Source: Methylocystis sp. (GTDB lineage Bacteria; Pseudomonadota; Alphaproteobacteria; Rhizobiales; Beijerinckiaceae). From it: 59,529 bases of DNA. The position numbers were made by a program, and so were the translations under genes. Numbering within the stretch: the first letter of the stretch is position 1; the number at the start of each line of letters is the position of its first letter. Under the pieces are notes generated by a model. That model was not told the origin of the DNA. It did not search any database and saw only the letters and a list, made by a program, of their open reading frames with translations. The stretch spans positions 1 through 59,529 of the forward strand of contig NZ_JAKFWS010000125.1 of the NCBI RefSeq assembly GCF_021731785.1, read 5' to 3'. Shown here piece after piece: positions 29,522-39,050 of this stretch.

Positions 29522-30652
29522 ATGAAGATTGCCGGGCAGGAGATTCTCATTCCGACCAGCATGGTTGGCAATTATCCTAATCCCAGATGGTGGGATGCTT
29601 CCTTCGCCAGAAGTTTTGAGGGCGACCGCGAACCGCCGGATTCGATCAGTCGCGAAGCACTGGAAGATGCGATCGGCGCTATCGCTCTCGATCAGGAGCG
29701 CGCCGGCCTCGACATCATTTCCGACGGCCGGGTGCACGGCGACAACTATGCGGACACAGCAGTTTACCACTATTTCCGGCGGCTCGGATACAACCTGCGC
29801 GGAGGTCATCTCGGGTTTCCAATTTATAGTCGCCTCCATACGGGCACGGTCGAGCAGGAGATCAAGCGCCACGGCTCCATCATGGTGGAGCAGGCGCGCG
29901 CCCTGAAGCGCGCCACGAGCAAGCCGACAAAGGTTCAATACACGGGCGTGCAGGTCCTTGCGCAGTGCACCAACGACCTCTTTTACAAAAGTTCGCGCGA
30001 CCGCGCGCTCGCAATCGCCAAAGCGATGAATGACGATATTCGCGAGGTCGATGCGCTGGGCGTGGATTTCATCCAGCTTGATGAATTTACTTGGCCCTAT
30101 TTCTTCGAAGACTGGGCCATCGAGGCGTTCAACACGGCGGTTGAAGGCGTCAAGAATGCGCGCATCGTCGTCCATGTCTGTTGGGGTAATTGGGGCGGCA
30201 CGCCGGCCTATTATGCTGATGACACGGGGAAGCCCGGCGAGATTTATGATCTCGCCAAGCGCAAGGACAACGCAAAGGCGCCGGCCGCCACCCGAGCCAT
30301 TGTCCCCAAGGCCTATGAAGCTAATTTCAACGTGCTGAATCTCGAAAATTGCGGACGACGCATCGACGACATGTCGGGCCTTGACGCGTTCAAGGAGTTT
30401 CCGCTGCCAGACAATGTCGACTTCTGGGCGGGCGTCATCGACGTGAAGAGCACAATTACCGAAACGGCCACACAGGTGGCGGACCGGATCAACAATCTGC
30501 TGAAGGTGATCCCGGCTGAGCGCCTTGGCGTCACAACCGATTGCGGTCTCATCCTACTCCAACGCTACATCGCGCAGGACAAGCTCCATGCGTTGGTCGA
30601 AGGCGTGAAGCTGGTGCGCGCGCAAGCCGGACAAGCCATCGCGGCGGAGTAA
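29522..30652 (+). CDS. xecA: Epoxyalkane:coenzyme M transferase
   Basis: The 376-residue protein belongs to the zinc methionine-synthase (MetE C-terminal) fold but has the length of epoxyalkane:CoM transferase. Zinc ligands fall at H218-V-C220 (VVHVCWGNWGG) and C341 (TTDCGLILLQRY), the same residue numbers I recall for the Xanthobacter Py2 enzyme. EaCoMT activates the CoM thiol on zinc and opens an epoxide to a 2-hydroxyalkyl-CoM, the entry step of epoxide metabolism. The neighbours xecC and a hydroxypropyl-CoM dehydrogenase, plus CoM biosynthesis genes, confirm the role. A clear ribosome site precedes the ATG. Confidence 0.93.
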   Translation: MKIAGQEILIPTSMVGNYPNPRWWDASFARSFEGDREPPDSISREALEDAIGAIALDQERAGLDIISDGRVHGDNYADTAVYHYFRRLGYNLRGGHLGFPIYSRLHTGTVEQEIKRHGSIMVEQARALKRATSKPTKVQYTGVQVLAQCTNDLFYKSSRDRALAIAKAMNDDIREVDALGVDFIQLDEFTWPYFFEDWAIEAFNTAVEGVKNARIVVHVCWGNWGGTPAYYADDTGKPGEIYDLAKRKDNAKAPAATRAIVPKAYEANFNVLNLENCGRRIDDMSGLDAFKEFPLPDNVDFWAGVIDVKSTITETATQVADRINNLLKVIPAERLGVTTDCGLILLQRYIAQDKLHALVEGVKLVRAQAGQAIAAE

Positions 30653-30708
30653 TCCGATTTGCGGCGCGGTGGCTCTCCGCCGCGCCTCCCATCAGGCGAG
30701 ACTGCGTG

Positions 30709-30942
30709 ATGCCGATTTACGTCATTTCCTGTCCCGATTGCGGGAATGTCGCCAGGACTCTGGTTCTCGATGGCTGCCAGATGCCGAGCGAATGGGCCTG
30801 CGGCGGCTGTAATGGCCGGCGCGCCCGTCCCAATACGGAAAATATCGAGACACACCCGTGGGAAGAACAGCACGGATCAGGCTGCTTGTGCTGCGGCGCG
30901 GCGGGCGCCGCCAGGCCGACATGTTCCGTGATCGACGGATGA
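30709..30942 (+). CDS. Small Cys-rich, zinc-ribbon-like protein
   Basis: The 77-residue protein starts MPIYVISCPDCGNVARTLVL and has CxxC pairs (CPDC, CGGC) and a C-terminal CLCC. This suggests a zinc ribbon or metal-binding knuckle. It sits 56 bases after xecA and 38 before the GMC oxidoreductase on the same strand. No function is known. Position suggests a link to the epoxide/CoM pathway, for example metal delivery or regulation, which is speculation. Confidence 0.6.
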   Translation: MPIYVISCPDCGNVARTLVLDGCQMPSEWACGGCNGRRARPNTENIETHPWEEQHGSGCLCCGAAGAARPTCSVIDG

Positions 30943-30980
30943 ACGCAAACACAACCCCGACTGGTGGGTAAGCCCGAGCA

Positions 30981-32576
30981 ATGGACGCATCTGTCTTCGA
31001 CTACATCATCGTTGGCGCGGGATCGGCCGGATGCGTGCTGGCGAGCAGGTTGAGCGAAGACCCCAATTGCAACGTACTGCTGCTGGAGGCGGGCGGCGAG
31101 GGTGGCGCGCCGTCGATCTGCACGCCGGCGCTTTATGGCAGCTTGCAAGACAGTCCGTTTGACTGGGGCGATCGATCGTTGCCGCAATCGGGCTTGCAGG
31201 GGCGTCGCATCTTCGTGCCGCAGGGCCGCGTGCTCGGCGGATCGAGCGCCATCAACTACATGATCTATATCCGCGGCAACCGCGGCGATTACGATGAATG
31301 GGCGGCAGAGGGTGCAGCGGGCTGGTCATACGAAGAAGTGCTGCCCTATTTCCGCAAATCGGAAGGGAACAGGGAATTTTCCGATCGCTTCCACCGCAAG
31401 GACGGACCGCTCGTCGTCTCGAGCCATCATCCGAACGCGCTCGTCGACCGCTATCTGGCGGCGGGACGAGAAGTTGGTCTTGCTTTCAATCCAGATTTCA
31501 ACGGGGAGACGCAGGAAGGATGTGGGCCACTGCAGGGGACGCTCGCCAATGGCGCGCGCTGCAGCGCCGCCGACGCATTCCTGAAACCGGCGCGCCAGCG
31601 CGCGAACCTTACGATTCTTACTCACGCCCATGTAACGAGGTTGCGATTCGACGGGCGCCGCGCTGTCGGCGTCGACTTTATACGCAAGGGTTCCGCGGAA
31701 ACTGCGCGCGCTGAAAGCGAAATCATCCTTTCCGCGGGCGCGCTGCGCTCTCCACAATTGCTCATGCTCTCGGGCGTTGGCCCCGGAGCTGAACTCGAAA
31801 GGCACGGGTTCGAAGTAAGCTTTGATTTGCCCGGGGTCGGAAAAAATCTTCAGGATCATCTCCACGCGCGCGTGAGATGCGAAATCACGCAGCCGCTAAC
31901 TTTTGGTGGGCTCGACGACGCACAGAAACGGGTAGCGCGCCAGCAATATGAAAGCGACCGCAGCGGCCCGATGGCTTCAAATTTCCTCGAAGCCGGCGCG
32001 TTCGTGAAGTTCGAGGAAGCCCGGCCTGAACTGCAGCTGTTCTTCCTCGCACATCTCGCGTCTGACTATCCGGAAGCTGGGCCGACAAACCGGCACGGAC
32101 TGACATTCACCGCCTATATCAATCGTCCGCGCAGTCGGGGCAGCGTGTCGCTCGCGTCCGCGGATCCGCTCGACCGGCCGGTGATCGATTTCAACTATCT
32201 CAGCGACCCCGATGATATGCGTTGCGCCGTTGCGGGCGTGCGGTGCAATCTCCAACTCCTTTACGCTAGCGCCTTCGACGACATTCGCGGCTCCGAAATC
32301 GCGCCGCGCGCGCATTTGCGGAGCGACTCGGAAATAGCGTCTTTCGTTCGTCGCACGGCCTCCACCACCTGGCACCCTGTCGGAACCTGCAAGATGGGCG
32401 TTGACGACATGGCGGTGGTGGACCCGGAACTTCGCGTGCATGGCGTATCTGGACTGCGGATCGTCGATGCCTCTGTCATGCCGACCATTGTGAGCGGCAA
32501 CACCAACGCCCCAGTCATCATGATCGCAGAAAAGGCCGCGGATATGATCCGTGGCCGTTGCCCCGGGAGCGCCTGA
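30981..32576 (+). CDS. GMC-family FAD oxidoreductase
   Basis: The 531-residue protein starts with the FAD dinucleotide motif DYIIVGAGSAGCVLASRLSE, has the GMC signature GRVLGGSSAINYMIYIRGN and the C-terminal catalytic region TASTTWHPVGTCKMG...NTNAPVIMIAEKA with the His and Asn bases. It resembles choline and alcohol dehydrogenases. These oxidise primary or secondary alcohols and pass electrons to quinones or oxygen. The CoA-transferase gene starts within its stop (TGATG), so it opens the coupled operon. It may oxidise an alcohol or hydroxyalkyl intermediate of alkene/epoxide metabolism; the substrate is unproven. Confidence 0.88.
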   Translation: MDASVFDYIIVGAGSAGCVLASRLSEDPNCNVLLLEAGGEGGAPSICTPALYGSLQDSPFDWGDRSLPQSGLQGRRIFVPQGRVLGGSSAINYMIYIRGNRGDYDEWAAEGAAGWSYEEVLPYFRKSEGNREFSDRFHRKDGPLVVSSHHPNALVDRYLAAGREVGLAFNPDFNGETQEGCGPLQGTLANGARCSAADAFLKPARQRANLTILTHAHVTRLRFDGRRAVGVDFIRKGSAETARAESEIILSAGALRSPQLLMLSGVGPGAELERHGFEVSFDLPGVGKNLQDHLHARVRCEITQPLTFGGLDDAQKRVARQQYESDRSGPMASNFLEAGAFVKFEEARPELQLFFLAHLASDYPEAGPTNRHGLTFTAYINRPRSRGSVSLASADPLDRPVIDFNYLSDPDDMRCAVAGVRCNLQLLYASAFDDIRGSEIAPRAHLRSDSEIASFVRRTASTTWHPVGTCKMGVDDMAVVDPELRVHGVSGLRIVDASVMPTIVSGNTNAPVIMIAEKAADMIRGRCPGSA

Positions 32577-33535
32577 TGCCGTCAACCTCACGCCCGATCT
32601 ACACGGAGACGAACAAGCGCCGAAGTCTCGATGAGCTTGCGGCCATGGTCTCCAACGACGCCATCGTCGCGGTCGGCGGCGGGCTCTCGTCGCGCGAGCC
32701 CATGGCCCTGCTACGCGCATTGTTACGAAAGGGGCTAAGCGGCCTGACGGTCGTCGGCTCCGCGCATGGAATCGATATCGATCTCCTTTGCGCGGGGGGC
32801 GCGCTTTCGCGTTCTTGCGAGAGCTATGTCGGCTTCGAGCAGGATTTCGGCCTTGCGCCGAATTATCGGCGTGCACTCGAGTCCGGTGCCGTCGAAGTGA
32901 ATGACAGTTGTTGCTACACTCTGGTGCAGCAGTTGCGCGCAGCGATCCAGGGTCTGCCCTTCATGCCGATACGCTCGCTGCGCGGCACGAGCTTCACGGC
33001 GCTACATCCCGAATACAAGCGCATGACCTGTCCGTTCACGGGGGAGGAGCTGCTGCTTGTTCCAGCGCTCGAGCCGGATGTCGCGCTGATCCACGCACAA
33101 TATGGAGATGAACGCGGCAACCTTATCATACAGGGACCACCTGTCGCGGATCTGCTTTTTGCCCGAGCCTCGAGGGTCGTGCTGGCGACCGTCGAGAAAA
33201 TCGTCTCGACAGAGGCGTTGCGGGCTATGCAAGGCGCGGTCATTCCGTACTTTTATGTTACCGCGTTGAGCGGTACGCCGATGGGTGCTCATCCGACCGC
33301 CTGTTATCCCTTCTACGCATACGACCGCCGGCACACGGCGCTCTATCACGCCGCCGCGCGAGAAAGCGCCGCCGATTTCAAGACGCAATATCTCGACGCC
33401 TTCGTTTATGGCGTTTCGAGCCACGAAGCTTATATCGAATCCATTGGCGGCGATGCTACGCGCGCGCGTCTTGCGTCATGGGCCGATGGCGATGACGCAT
33501 GGATGCGCCTTTATCTCGATGAGGCGGTCGCATGA
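32576..33535 (+). CDS. CoA-transferase, subunit A (glutaconate-CoA-transferase-like)
   Basis: ATG 32576 overlaps the GMC stop. The 319-residue protein matches the alpha subunit of family I CoA transferases (GctA/IpdA type), with VAVGGGLSSREPMALLRALL at the start and LIHAQYGDERGNLIIQGPP. The partner subunit follows with a 4-base overlap. Family I enzymes move CoA between carboxylic acids. In this context it could activate acetoacetate or another acid released by the epoxide pathway, an inference from position. Confidence 0.85.
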   Translation: MPSTSRPIYTETNKRRSLDELAAMVSNDAIVAVGGGLSSREPMALLRALLRKGLSGLTVVGSAHGIDIDLLCAGGALSRSCESYVGFEQDFGLAPNYRRALESGAVEVNDSCCYTLVQQLRAAIQGLPFMPIRSLRGTSFTALHPEYKRMTCPFTGEELLLVPALEPDVALIHAQYGDERGNLIIQGPPVADLLFARASRVVLATVEKIVSTEALRAMQGAVIPYFYVTALSGTPMGAHPTACYPFYAYDRRHTALYHAAARESAADFKTQYLDAFVYGVSSHEAYIESIGGDATRARLASWADGDDAWMRLYLDEAVA

Positions 33536-34392
33536 TCGCAAGCTGCACCCTCGGGGAAATGATGATTGCGGCGATGGCGCGAACGATTGGCGACGGCGAG
33601 CTTGTCTTTCACGGCTTCGGTTCGCCGCTGGCGCAACTCGCCATGCATGTCGCCAAACGCAGCCAAGCGCGGCGCATGGTTCTCATTGCGGGGGCAACTT
33701 ACGGCGTCGATCCAGCGCCGCGCTTCCTGACCCCGACGACCAATGATTGGGTCATGGATTGCGGCGCCTCATCATCGCTCGACATCGAAGAGCTCTTCGA
33801 TCTCGCTGCAGCCGGGCGCATGGGCCGCATGTTCCTCTCCGGCCTTCAGATCGATCGCTGGGGCAACTGTAATGTCACGACGTTGGGCACGCCGCGCACG
33901 GCGATGAAATTGCCGGGCGGCGGCGGCGGCGGCAATCTTTCCTGCGACGCCCAGCGCGTGACGCTCTGGACGCCGGCGCATCGCGCCGAGAGGGATGCAA
34001 AGGGCCGCCGGCGCTTTCGTCTGGTCGAAAGCTGCGACTTCATCACCAATCTTGGTCATCGCGATGCGGACGGTCGACCGCGTCAAGATTACGGTCATCA
34101 AGGAAATGGTCCTGAATATCTGGTGACGGAGCTCGGCCTGTTCGATTTCGACGCCGAAGGTCATATGCGACTCGCCGCGCTTTATCCGGATACAAGCCTT
34201 GGAGATGTGCAGGAGAGCACCGGCTTTGCGCTTCGGGTCGTCAATTGCGTCGAAACAATTGCGCCGCCCACGCGTGCGGAAGTTAAACTTATTCGCTTGC
34301 TCGATCCGCTCAAGATACACGAAAAGGAAATCAGGCCCGCCGACCTCGTGCGCCGCTTCGATATTGTGGATACGCGGAAGGAGCCGGCGTGA
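33532..34392 (+). CDS. CoA-transferase, subunit B (glutaconate-CoA-transferase-like)
   Basis: The 286-residue protein is the beta-type partner (GctB/IpdB-like). It has SGLQIDRWGNCNVTTLG and a glycine run LPGGGGGGNLSC. A glutamate serving as CoA-thioester carrier, expected in catalytic family I beta subunits, is not obvious at its usual place; the IpdAB branch lacks it and acts as a C-C hydrolase. So the pair may be a hydrolase of CoA thioesters and not a true transferase. It overlaps genes on both sides by a few bases. Confidence 0.8.
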   Translation: MIASCTLGEMMIAAMARTIGDGELVFHGFGSPLAQLAMHVAKRSQARRMVLIAGATYGVDPAPRFLTPTTNDWVMDCGASSSLDIEELFDLAAAGRMGRMFLSGLQIDRWGNCNVTTLGTPRTAMKLPGGGGGGNLSCDAQRVTLWTPAHRAERDAKGRRRFRLVESCDFITNLGHRDADGRPRQDYGHQGNGPEYLVTELGLFDFDAEGHMRLAALYPDTSLGDVQESTGFALRVVNCVETIAPPTRAEVKLIRLLDPLKIHEKEIRPADLVRRFDIVDTRKEPA

Positions 34393-35303
34393 TGCTGGAA
34401 AAAGCTCCTCTCATGCTTCGCAATGAGGTCAATCTGGTTCCGCTGCCCTATCGCGGCGTGAGCGTACAGCCTTATGACGGTGCAATGACGGAAAGTGCGA
34501 TTGTCACGCATTTTCTCGATCGGGAAGCCTATCGTCGCACAGAATTTGTCGTTCTTCGGTCGTCGAACGGCGCATATGCGGTTGTCGCGGTGTCTTCCGA
34601 AGATCGCCAGCCGCTTTTTTCGCCGATCAGACAGATCGAAGTGCTCGCGCTGCCCGACGCATGCGTTTACGTGCGAGATCCGGAAACGGACTGCGGCAAT
34701 CGCTCGGCGCTTGCTTCACTCGCGCTGCGAAATGGGATCGGCGCCGACAAAACGCTCATTTGCGAAGGCAAATTCGACCACGTCAATTTCATTCACCGCC
34801 CGCAGCCGCTTGTCGTGAAGGTGGTCGAAGTCGCGCCGCCGGAGCCGCCGAAACTGTTCGATCTGGTGACGCATGTGCTCGGTTACGCCGATTTGCCGCC
34901 GATCATCGCGGTTCTTGAACGGATCGAGCTGAAAGAGCTGACGCGCAATCAATCGCCGGCCGCTTATCTTGTTCCTTGCCGCTCAGGCGGTCTCGATGAT
35001 CTGGGGGCGCCCGTTCACTATCTCGATGAGCGCCCGCCGACCCGCGAAAACTGGACGCTGATCGGCTGCGAGCGAAGCCTGCAGTTCCACCGGCATTATT
35101 ACGGCGACGAGCCGCCGCGCATTGAAATGTGCCCGCGCGTAATCGCCGGAAGCCGGAACGAGCCCACAATTCTCAAATGCTGCCTGCTCGAATTCGATAT
35201 CGAACGGGACGGAGAAATGATGATCGTGCCATGGGGTGCGGATTTGCCGATGGTGGAACGAGCGCTGCGCGCCCTCGCTCAGGCGGTGAAGGAGAAGCCA
35301 TGA
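34392..35303 (+). CDS. Conserved-looking unknown protein in the CoM operon
   Basis: ATG 34392 overlaps the previous stop (TGATG); GTG 34389 is the alternative. The 303-residue protein has no signal peptide or membrane helix. It shows [14 protein letters not shown] near the start, a Cys-containing middle and [20 protein letters not shown] followed by PRIEMCPR, a His/Cys-rich patch that could bind metal. I do not recognise the family. Its strict coupling between the CoA-transferase pair and phosphosulfolactate synthase argues for a role in CoM biosynthesis or use. Confidence 0.7.
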   Translation: MLEKAPLMLRNEVNLVPLPYRGVSVQPYDGAMTESAIVTHFLDREAYRRTEFVVLRSSNGAYAVVAVSSEDRQPLFSPIRQIEVLALPDACVYVRDPETDCGNRSALASLALRNGIGADKTLICEGKFDHVNFIHRPQPLVVKVVEVAPPEPPKLFDLVTHVLGYADLPPIIAVLERIELKELTRNQSPAAYLVPCRSGGLDDLGAPVHYLDERPPTRENWTLIGCERSLQFHRHYYGDEPPRIEMCPRVIAGSRNEPTILKCCLLEFDIERDGEMMIVPWGADLPMVERALRALAQAVKEKP

Positions 35304-36184
35304 GCGGCGTCGATTCAGCATGGAAAGGCGTATGGTCGCTCGACGCGATCGTGAGCCGGCGCCTGCGAAGGCCGAGGACAACCGGCGTGACAATGGTGAT
35401 GGACACGGGCCTCGGTCTTTCGGCCATGCGCGACACTCTCGATCTTGCAAGCCAGCATATTGATCAGTGGAAATTCGGCTTCGGCACCACGGCGTTGATG
35501 CCGCGCGCCGCACTGGAAGCAAAACTCGCGCTGCTGCGCGAGCACAATATCCTTGCATATCCCGGCGGCACTCTGCTTGAAGCGGCCGTGGTGCAGGAGC
35601 ATTGTCGCGTCTTCATGAAGCGCGCGGCCGAACTCGGATTTGGCGCCGCGGAAATTTCTGAGGGCACGATCGATCTCCCGGGCGAACGCCGCCGGCGGAT
35701 GATCGACTGCGCCAGAAATGCTGGCTTGCAGCCCATCACGGAGGTTGGGCGGAAGGATCCCGCGCGGCAGCTGAGCGCTGAAGAGCTTGCCGTACAGGTT
35801 TTACAGGACCTCGACTGGGGCGCTTCCTGGGTGATCGTCGAAGGCCGGGAGAGTGGGCAGGGCGTTGGAATTTATGATCGCTGCGGCGACATCCGTTCGT
35901 CGTTCCTCGATGAATTGACACAACGGGTGGGGGATGTTGCGTCTCGCCTTATCTGGGAAGCGCCGCTGCGCGACCAGCAGTCCTATCTCGTCTGCCGTTT
36001 CGGCGCCAATGTCAGCCTCGGCAACATCCCGCCGCAGGAATGCCTCGCATTGGAGGCGCTGCGCTGCGGTCTGCGCTTTGAAACTTTTGCTGCCGTCGCA
36101 AAACATTCCCGCGACGCTGGCGTCTGGGATCCAGCGAGTATCGAAAGCGGCGGGCCGGCCAATTTGGTCGCGAGCGACGAATGA
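35300..36184 (+). CDS. xcbB: Phosphosulfolactate synthase (ComA-like), first CoM biosynthesis enzyme
   Basis: ATG 35300 overlaps the previous stop (ATGA). The 294-residue TIM-barrel protein has the ComA pattern [63 protein letters not shown] and [12 protein letters not shown]. It adds sulfite to phosphoenolpyruvate to give phosphosulfolactate. The Xanthobacter Py2 homologue XcbB1 performs this first step of bacterial CoM synthesis. The following two lyases and the PLP enzyme match the rest of that bacterial operon in order. Confidence 0.9.
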   Translation: MSGVDSAWKGVWSLDAIVSRRLRRPRTTGVTMVMDTGLGLSAMRDTLDLASQHIDQWKFGFGTTALMPRAALEAKLALLREHNILAYPGGTLLEAAVVQEHCRVFMKRAAELGFGAAEISEGTIDLPGERRRRMIDCARNAGLQPITEVGRKDPARQLSAEELAVQVLQDLDWGASWVIVEGRESGQGVGIYDRCGDIRSSFLDELTQRVGDVASRLIWEAPLRDQQSYLVCRFGANVSLGNIPPQECLALEALRCGLRFETFAAVAKHSRDAGVWDPASIESGGPANLVASDE

Positions 36185-37692
36185 CCGATGACGCGCGCTT
36201 AGCGGTGCTGGAGATTGGCGAACGCCTTTCACAATCGCCGTCAGACCGTCTTGTCGCTTCGGCTTTCGCGCAAGAACTTGTGGCGCAAAAGGAGCTTGCC
36301 GAGGCGATCGGCTGGATCGATGTCGCGCACACGCTGTGCCTTGCCGGGAACGGCGTCGTTCCTCGAGCCGCGGCCCGCGATCTACTTGCCACATTGTTGG
36401 AGTTGCAGAGCGCCAAAGATTTCGAGCCTAAGCCGGAATTGGGAGATCTCTACACCAACCGCGAGGCCTGGCTTGCAAGCAGAACGGCGGCCGTTGGCTG
36501 GCTCGGCGTTGCCCGCGCCCGGCGCGAAGCGCTAACGACCGCCTACCATTTGAAGCTCTGCGACGCGCTCTGTGATCTCTGCGATGCACTAACAACGGCG
36601 GTCGATGCGCTACGAGCGCTGTCATTGTGCCATAAAGGCAGCTTGATGCCAGATTACACTTATCTGCAGTCGGCGCAGCCAACGACATTCGGACATTACC
36701 TTCAGGGCTTCGCTTGGCCGATGCTGCGCGACATCGAGCGCGTTCTCGGGCTCCATGCGCGCGCCGACCAGTGTCCGGCGGGCATTGGCAGTTCCAACGG
36801 CTCGACGATCCGCCATGACCGCTTGTCGCTGGCGAAGCGTCTGGGTTTCTGCGCGCCGGTGCGCCATGCGCGCGACGCCATGTGGATGCACGATCTTTCC
36901 ATCGAGGCCTGCGCGATCGCGGTCGCCGCAACCATCAACCTTGACCGTCTTGCCGAAGATTTGATGATTTTCGCGAGCGCAGAGTTCGGGTTCATCCGAC
37001 TTGCAGACTCACACTCGCGCGCGAGCAAGATTATGCCGCAAAAGCGCAATCCATTTGCGCTTGCCTATGTGCGTGCGACCGCCAATCATCTTATCGGCGT
37101 TCAGGCTGGGGTCACCGCGGCAGGGCGCACGCCTTCAGGTCAGATGGACAATCGTCTGTTTGTCTATGGCGCAGGTCCGGATGCGTTGCTCGCCGCTGGG
37201 CAAGCCGCTCGGCTTGTTGCCGAATGTGTCGATGGCCTTGAGTTCAACAAGGCGCGCGCCCTTATGGCGCTCGCTGATCGTTCGGTATGCGCCGGCGATC
37301 TCGCCGAAAGGCTGACAGCCGAAGCCGGTATTGATTATCGCCGCGCTCATGGCGCGGTCGGCCGGCTTGTCGCGGAACTGGAGGCGCAGCAGCGCTTTCT
37401 CGCGGACGCGACGGCGGGAGATTTGGTTGCGGCTTTGAAGATCACAGGCGTCGAACTCAGCATCGCAAAGTCCGCTGACATCCTTACGTCTGCGCTCGAT
37501 CTGAATGGCTGCATTGCAGCGCGAACGGACATCGGTTGCGCGGCGCCGGACGAGGTCGTGGCGATGGCTGATCAACTTGCTGCCGCGGCCCGCGAGCGCC
37601 GCGAACAGGTCACAAAGCTACGTATGCGCCGAAAGGGTGCGATTGATGCGCTCCTTGCCGAAGCACGAGCTTTTATTGGGGGCGCCGCATGA
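36181..37692 (+). CDS. Aspartase/fumarase-superfamily lyase 1 (argininosuccinate-lyase-like)
   Basis: The 503-residue protein overlaps xcbB by 4 bases. It keeps the superfamily signature [11 protein letters not shown] with S282, K288 and N290 where fumarase has catalytic Ser, Lys and Asn, and [20 protein letters not shown] upstream. The closest relatives by pattern are argininosuccinate lyases, but the N-terminus and the SHSRASK context differ. In Xanthobacter an enzyme of this superfamily (XcbC1) eliminates phosphate from phosphosulfolactate to give sulfoacrylate. Position directly after xcbB makes this the likely counterpart. Confidence 0.82.
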   Translation: MTDDARLAVLEIGERLSQSPSDRLVASAFAQELVAQKELAEAIGWIDVAHTLCLAGNGVVPRAAARDLLATLLELQSAKDFEPKPELGDLYTNREAWLASRTAAVGWLGVARARREALTTAYHLKLCDALCDLCDALTTAVDALRALSLCHKGSLMPDYTYLQSAQPTTFGHYLQGFAWPMLRDIERVLGLHARADQCPAGIGSSNGSTIRHDRLSLAKRLGFCAPVRHARDAMWMHDLSIEACAIAVAATINLDRLAEDLMIFASAEFGFIRLADSHSRASKIMPQKRNPFALAYVRATANHLIGVQAGVTAAGRTPSGQMDNRLFVYGAGPDALLAAGQAARLVAECVDGLEFNKARALMALADRSVCAGDLAERLTAEAGIDYRRAHGAVGRLVAELEAQQRFLADATAGDLVAALKITGVELSIAKSADILTSALDLNGCIAARTDIGCAAPDEVVAMADQLAAAARERREQVTKLRMRRKGAIDALLAEARAFIGGAA

Positions 37693-39050
37693 CGGGGTGG
37701 TCGCTCGGATCGGCAATCTATGGCGGTGCGTGGGCGACGCCAGCGATGCGCGCGCTCTTCGACGACATTCCGCGAACGCAGCGATGGGTGGAAATTCTTT
37801 CGCTGCTCGCAGAATTGCAGGGCGAGCGTGACGTGATCCCGCGGGAAGCGGCGCTTGATATAAAGGCAACCTGTAAGTCGCTGCGCATCGACGACGCCTT
37901 TTTGGCTGAATGCCGAGAGGGCTACGAAGCGACGGCTCATTCGACTTCGGGACTGATCGCAGCAATCGCGCGTCGTTGCCGATCGTCCGGCGCCGAGTGG
38001 TTCTATTTTGGCGCGACGGTGCAAGACATTACCGATAGTTGGCTCATGCTGGCGTTGCGCGACGCGCGACTGCTGCTCGTCGCCGATCTCGAACGTTCAA
38101 TCGCGGCCTGTGAAGCGCTTTGCCAGCGCCATCGAAATACGATCATGGCTGGACGGACGCACGGGCAGCAAGGCTTGCCGATCACCTTCGGCTTCAAGGT
38201 CGGGAGCTGGCTCGCCGAATTGCGCCGCCATCGCGTGCGCCTTAACGAAGCCACCGAGCGAATGGACGTCGGTCAGCTTTGCGGTGGCGTCGGCAGTCTC
38301 TCCGCGCTTGGATCGCAGGCGCTCGCCTTGCAGCAGAGCTTCTTCGACCGCCTCGGCCTACGCGTTCCGGACATGTCCTGGACCGCGAGCCGCGATCTCT
38401 ATGCAGAATGGGCACAGTTGCTCGCCCTTATGTCGGCCACGGCGGATCGCATTGGCCATGAAGTCTACAATCTGCAGCGCGACGAAATCGGTGAACTGCG
38501 CGAAGCGCCGCTTGCGCAGGGCATTGGCAGCATCACGATGCCGCATAAGCGCAATCCGGAATCGGCGGAGCATCTTGGAACGTTGGCGCGCGTCGTGCGT
38601 GCAAATGCGGGGCTGCTGCACGAAAGCCTTGTTCATGATCATGAGCGCGATGGCCGCGCCTGGAAGGTCGAATGGCATGCGGTTCCCGAATTAACCATGG
38701 CTGCCGGCAAGGCGATGTCCGTCCTCGCCGCGTTGCTCGAAAATCTTGAAGTCGATGCAGAGCGGATGCGCGCTAATCTGATGGCGAATGGCGGCTTCGC
38801 GCTTTCGGAGGGCGTCATGCTGGCGCTCGCGCGAAAGGTCGGCAAACCGGCCGCCCATCGAATGATCATGATGCTTGCTGCAACGGCGCGCCGGGAGGGT
38901 CTGTCCTTTGCCGATGCGGTGACGCGCGACCAAGATATCCGAATCCATCTTCTTGAAGATGAGATTGCGCGGCTGCTCGATCCATATGCGCAGATCGGTC
39001 AGTGCGTCGCGCTTGTCGATCGCCTGCTCGAACGCCGAGCGTCGCCATGA
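37689..39050 (+). CDS. Aspartase/fumarase-superfamily lyase 2 (adenylosuccinate-lyase-like)
   Basis: The 453-residue protein overlaps the preceding lyase by 4 bases. It has FGATVQDITDS (108-118), RTHGQQGLPITFGFK and the signature GSITMPHKRNPE with S281 and K287. By pattern it resembles adenylosuccinate lyase and carboxymuconate cycloisomerase. Two superfamily members in tandem fit the bacterial CoM operon (XcbC1/XcbD1). A later step on the sulfoacrylate intermediate is likely, but the exact reaction should not be assigned from sequence. Confidence 0.8.
   Translation: MTGWSLGSAIYGGAWATPAMRALFDDIPRTQRWVEILSLLAELQGERDVIPREAALDIKATCKSLRIDDAFLAECREGYEATAHSTSGLIAAIARRCRSSGAEWFYFGATVQDITDSWLMLALRDARLLLVADLERSIAACEALCQRHRNTIMAGRTHGQQGLPITFGFKVGSWLAELRRHRVRLNEATERMDVGQLCGGVGSLSALGSQALALQQSFFDRLGLRVPDMSWTASRDLYAEWAQLLALMSATADRIGHEVYNLQRDEIGELREAPLAQGIGSITMPHKRNPESAEHLGTLARVVRANAGLLHESLVHDHERDGRAWKVEWHAVPELTMAAGKAMSVLAALLENLEVDAERMRANLMANGGFALSEGVMLALARKVGKPAAHRMIMMLAATARREGLSFADAVTRDQDIRIHLLEDEIARLLDPYAQIGQCVALVDRLLERRASP

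Noticed and set aside
29522-30652. Annotation as methionine synthase (MetE-like)
   Set aside because: Length, zinc ligand positions and the xecC/xcb context fit epoxyalkane:CoM transferase; full MetE is twice as long.
31977-32876. 299-codon minus-strand ORF opposite the GMC oxidoreductase
   Set aside because: The plus strand encodes conserved GMC and CoA-transferase sequence; the antisense frame lacks any domain.
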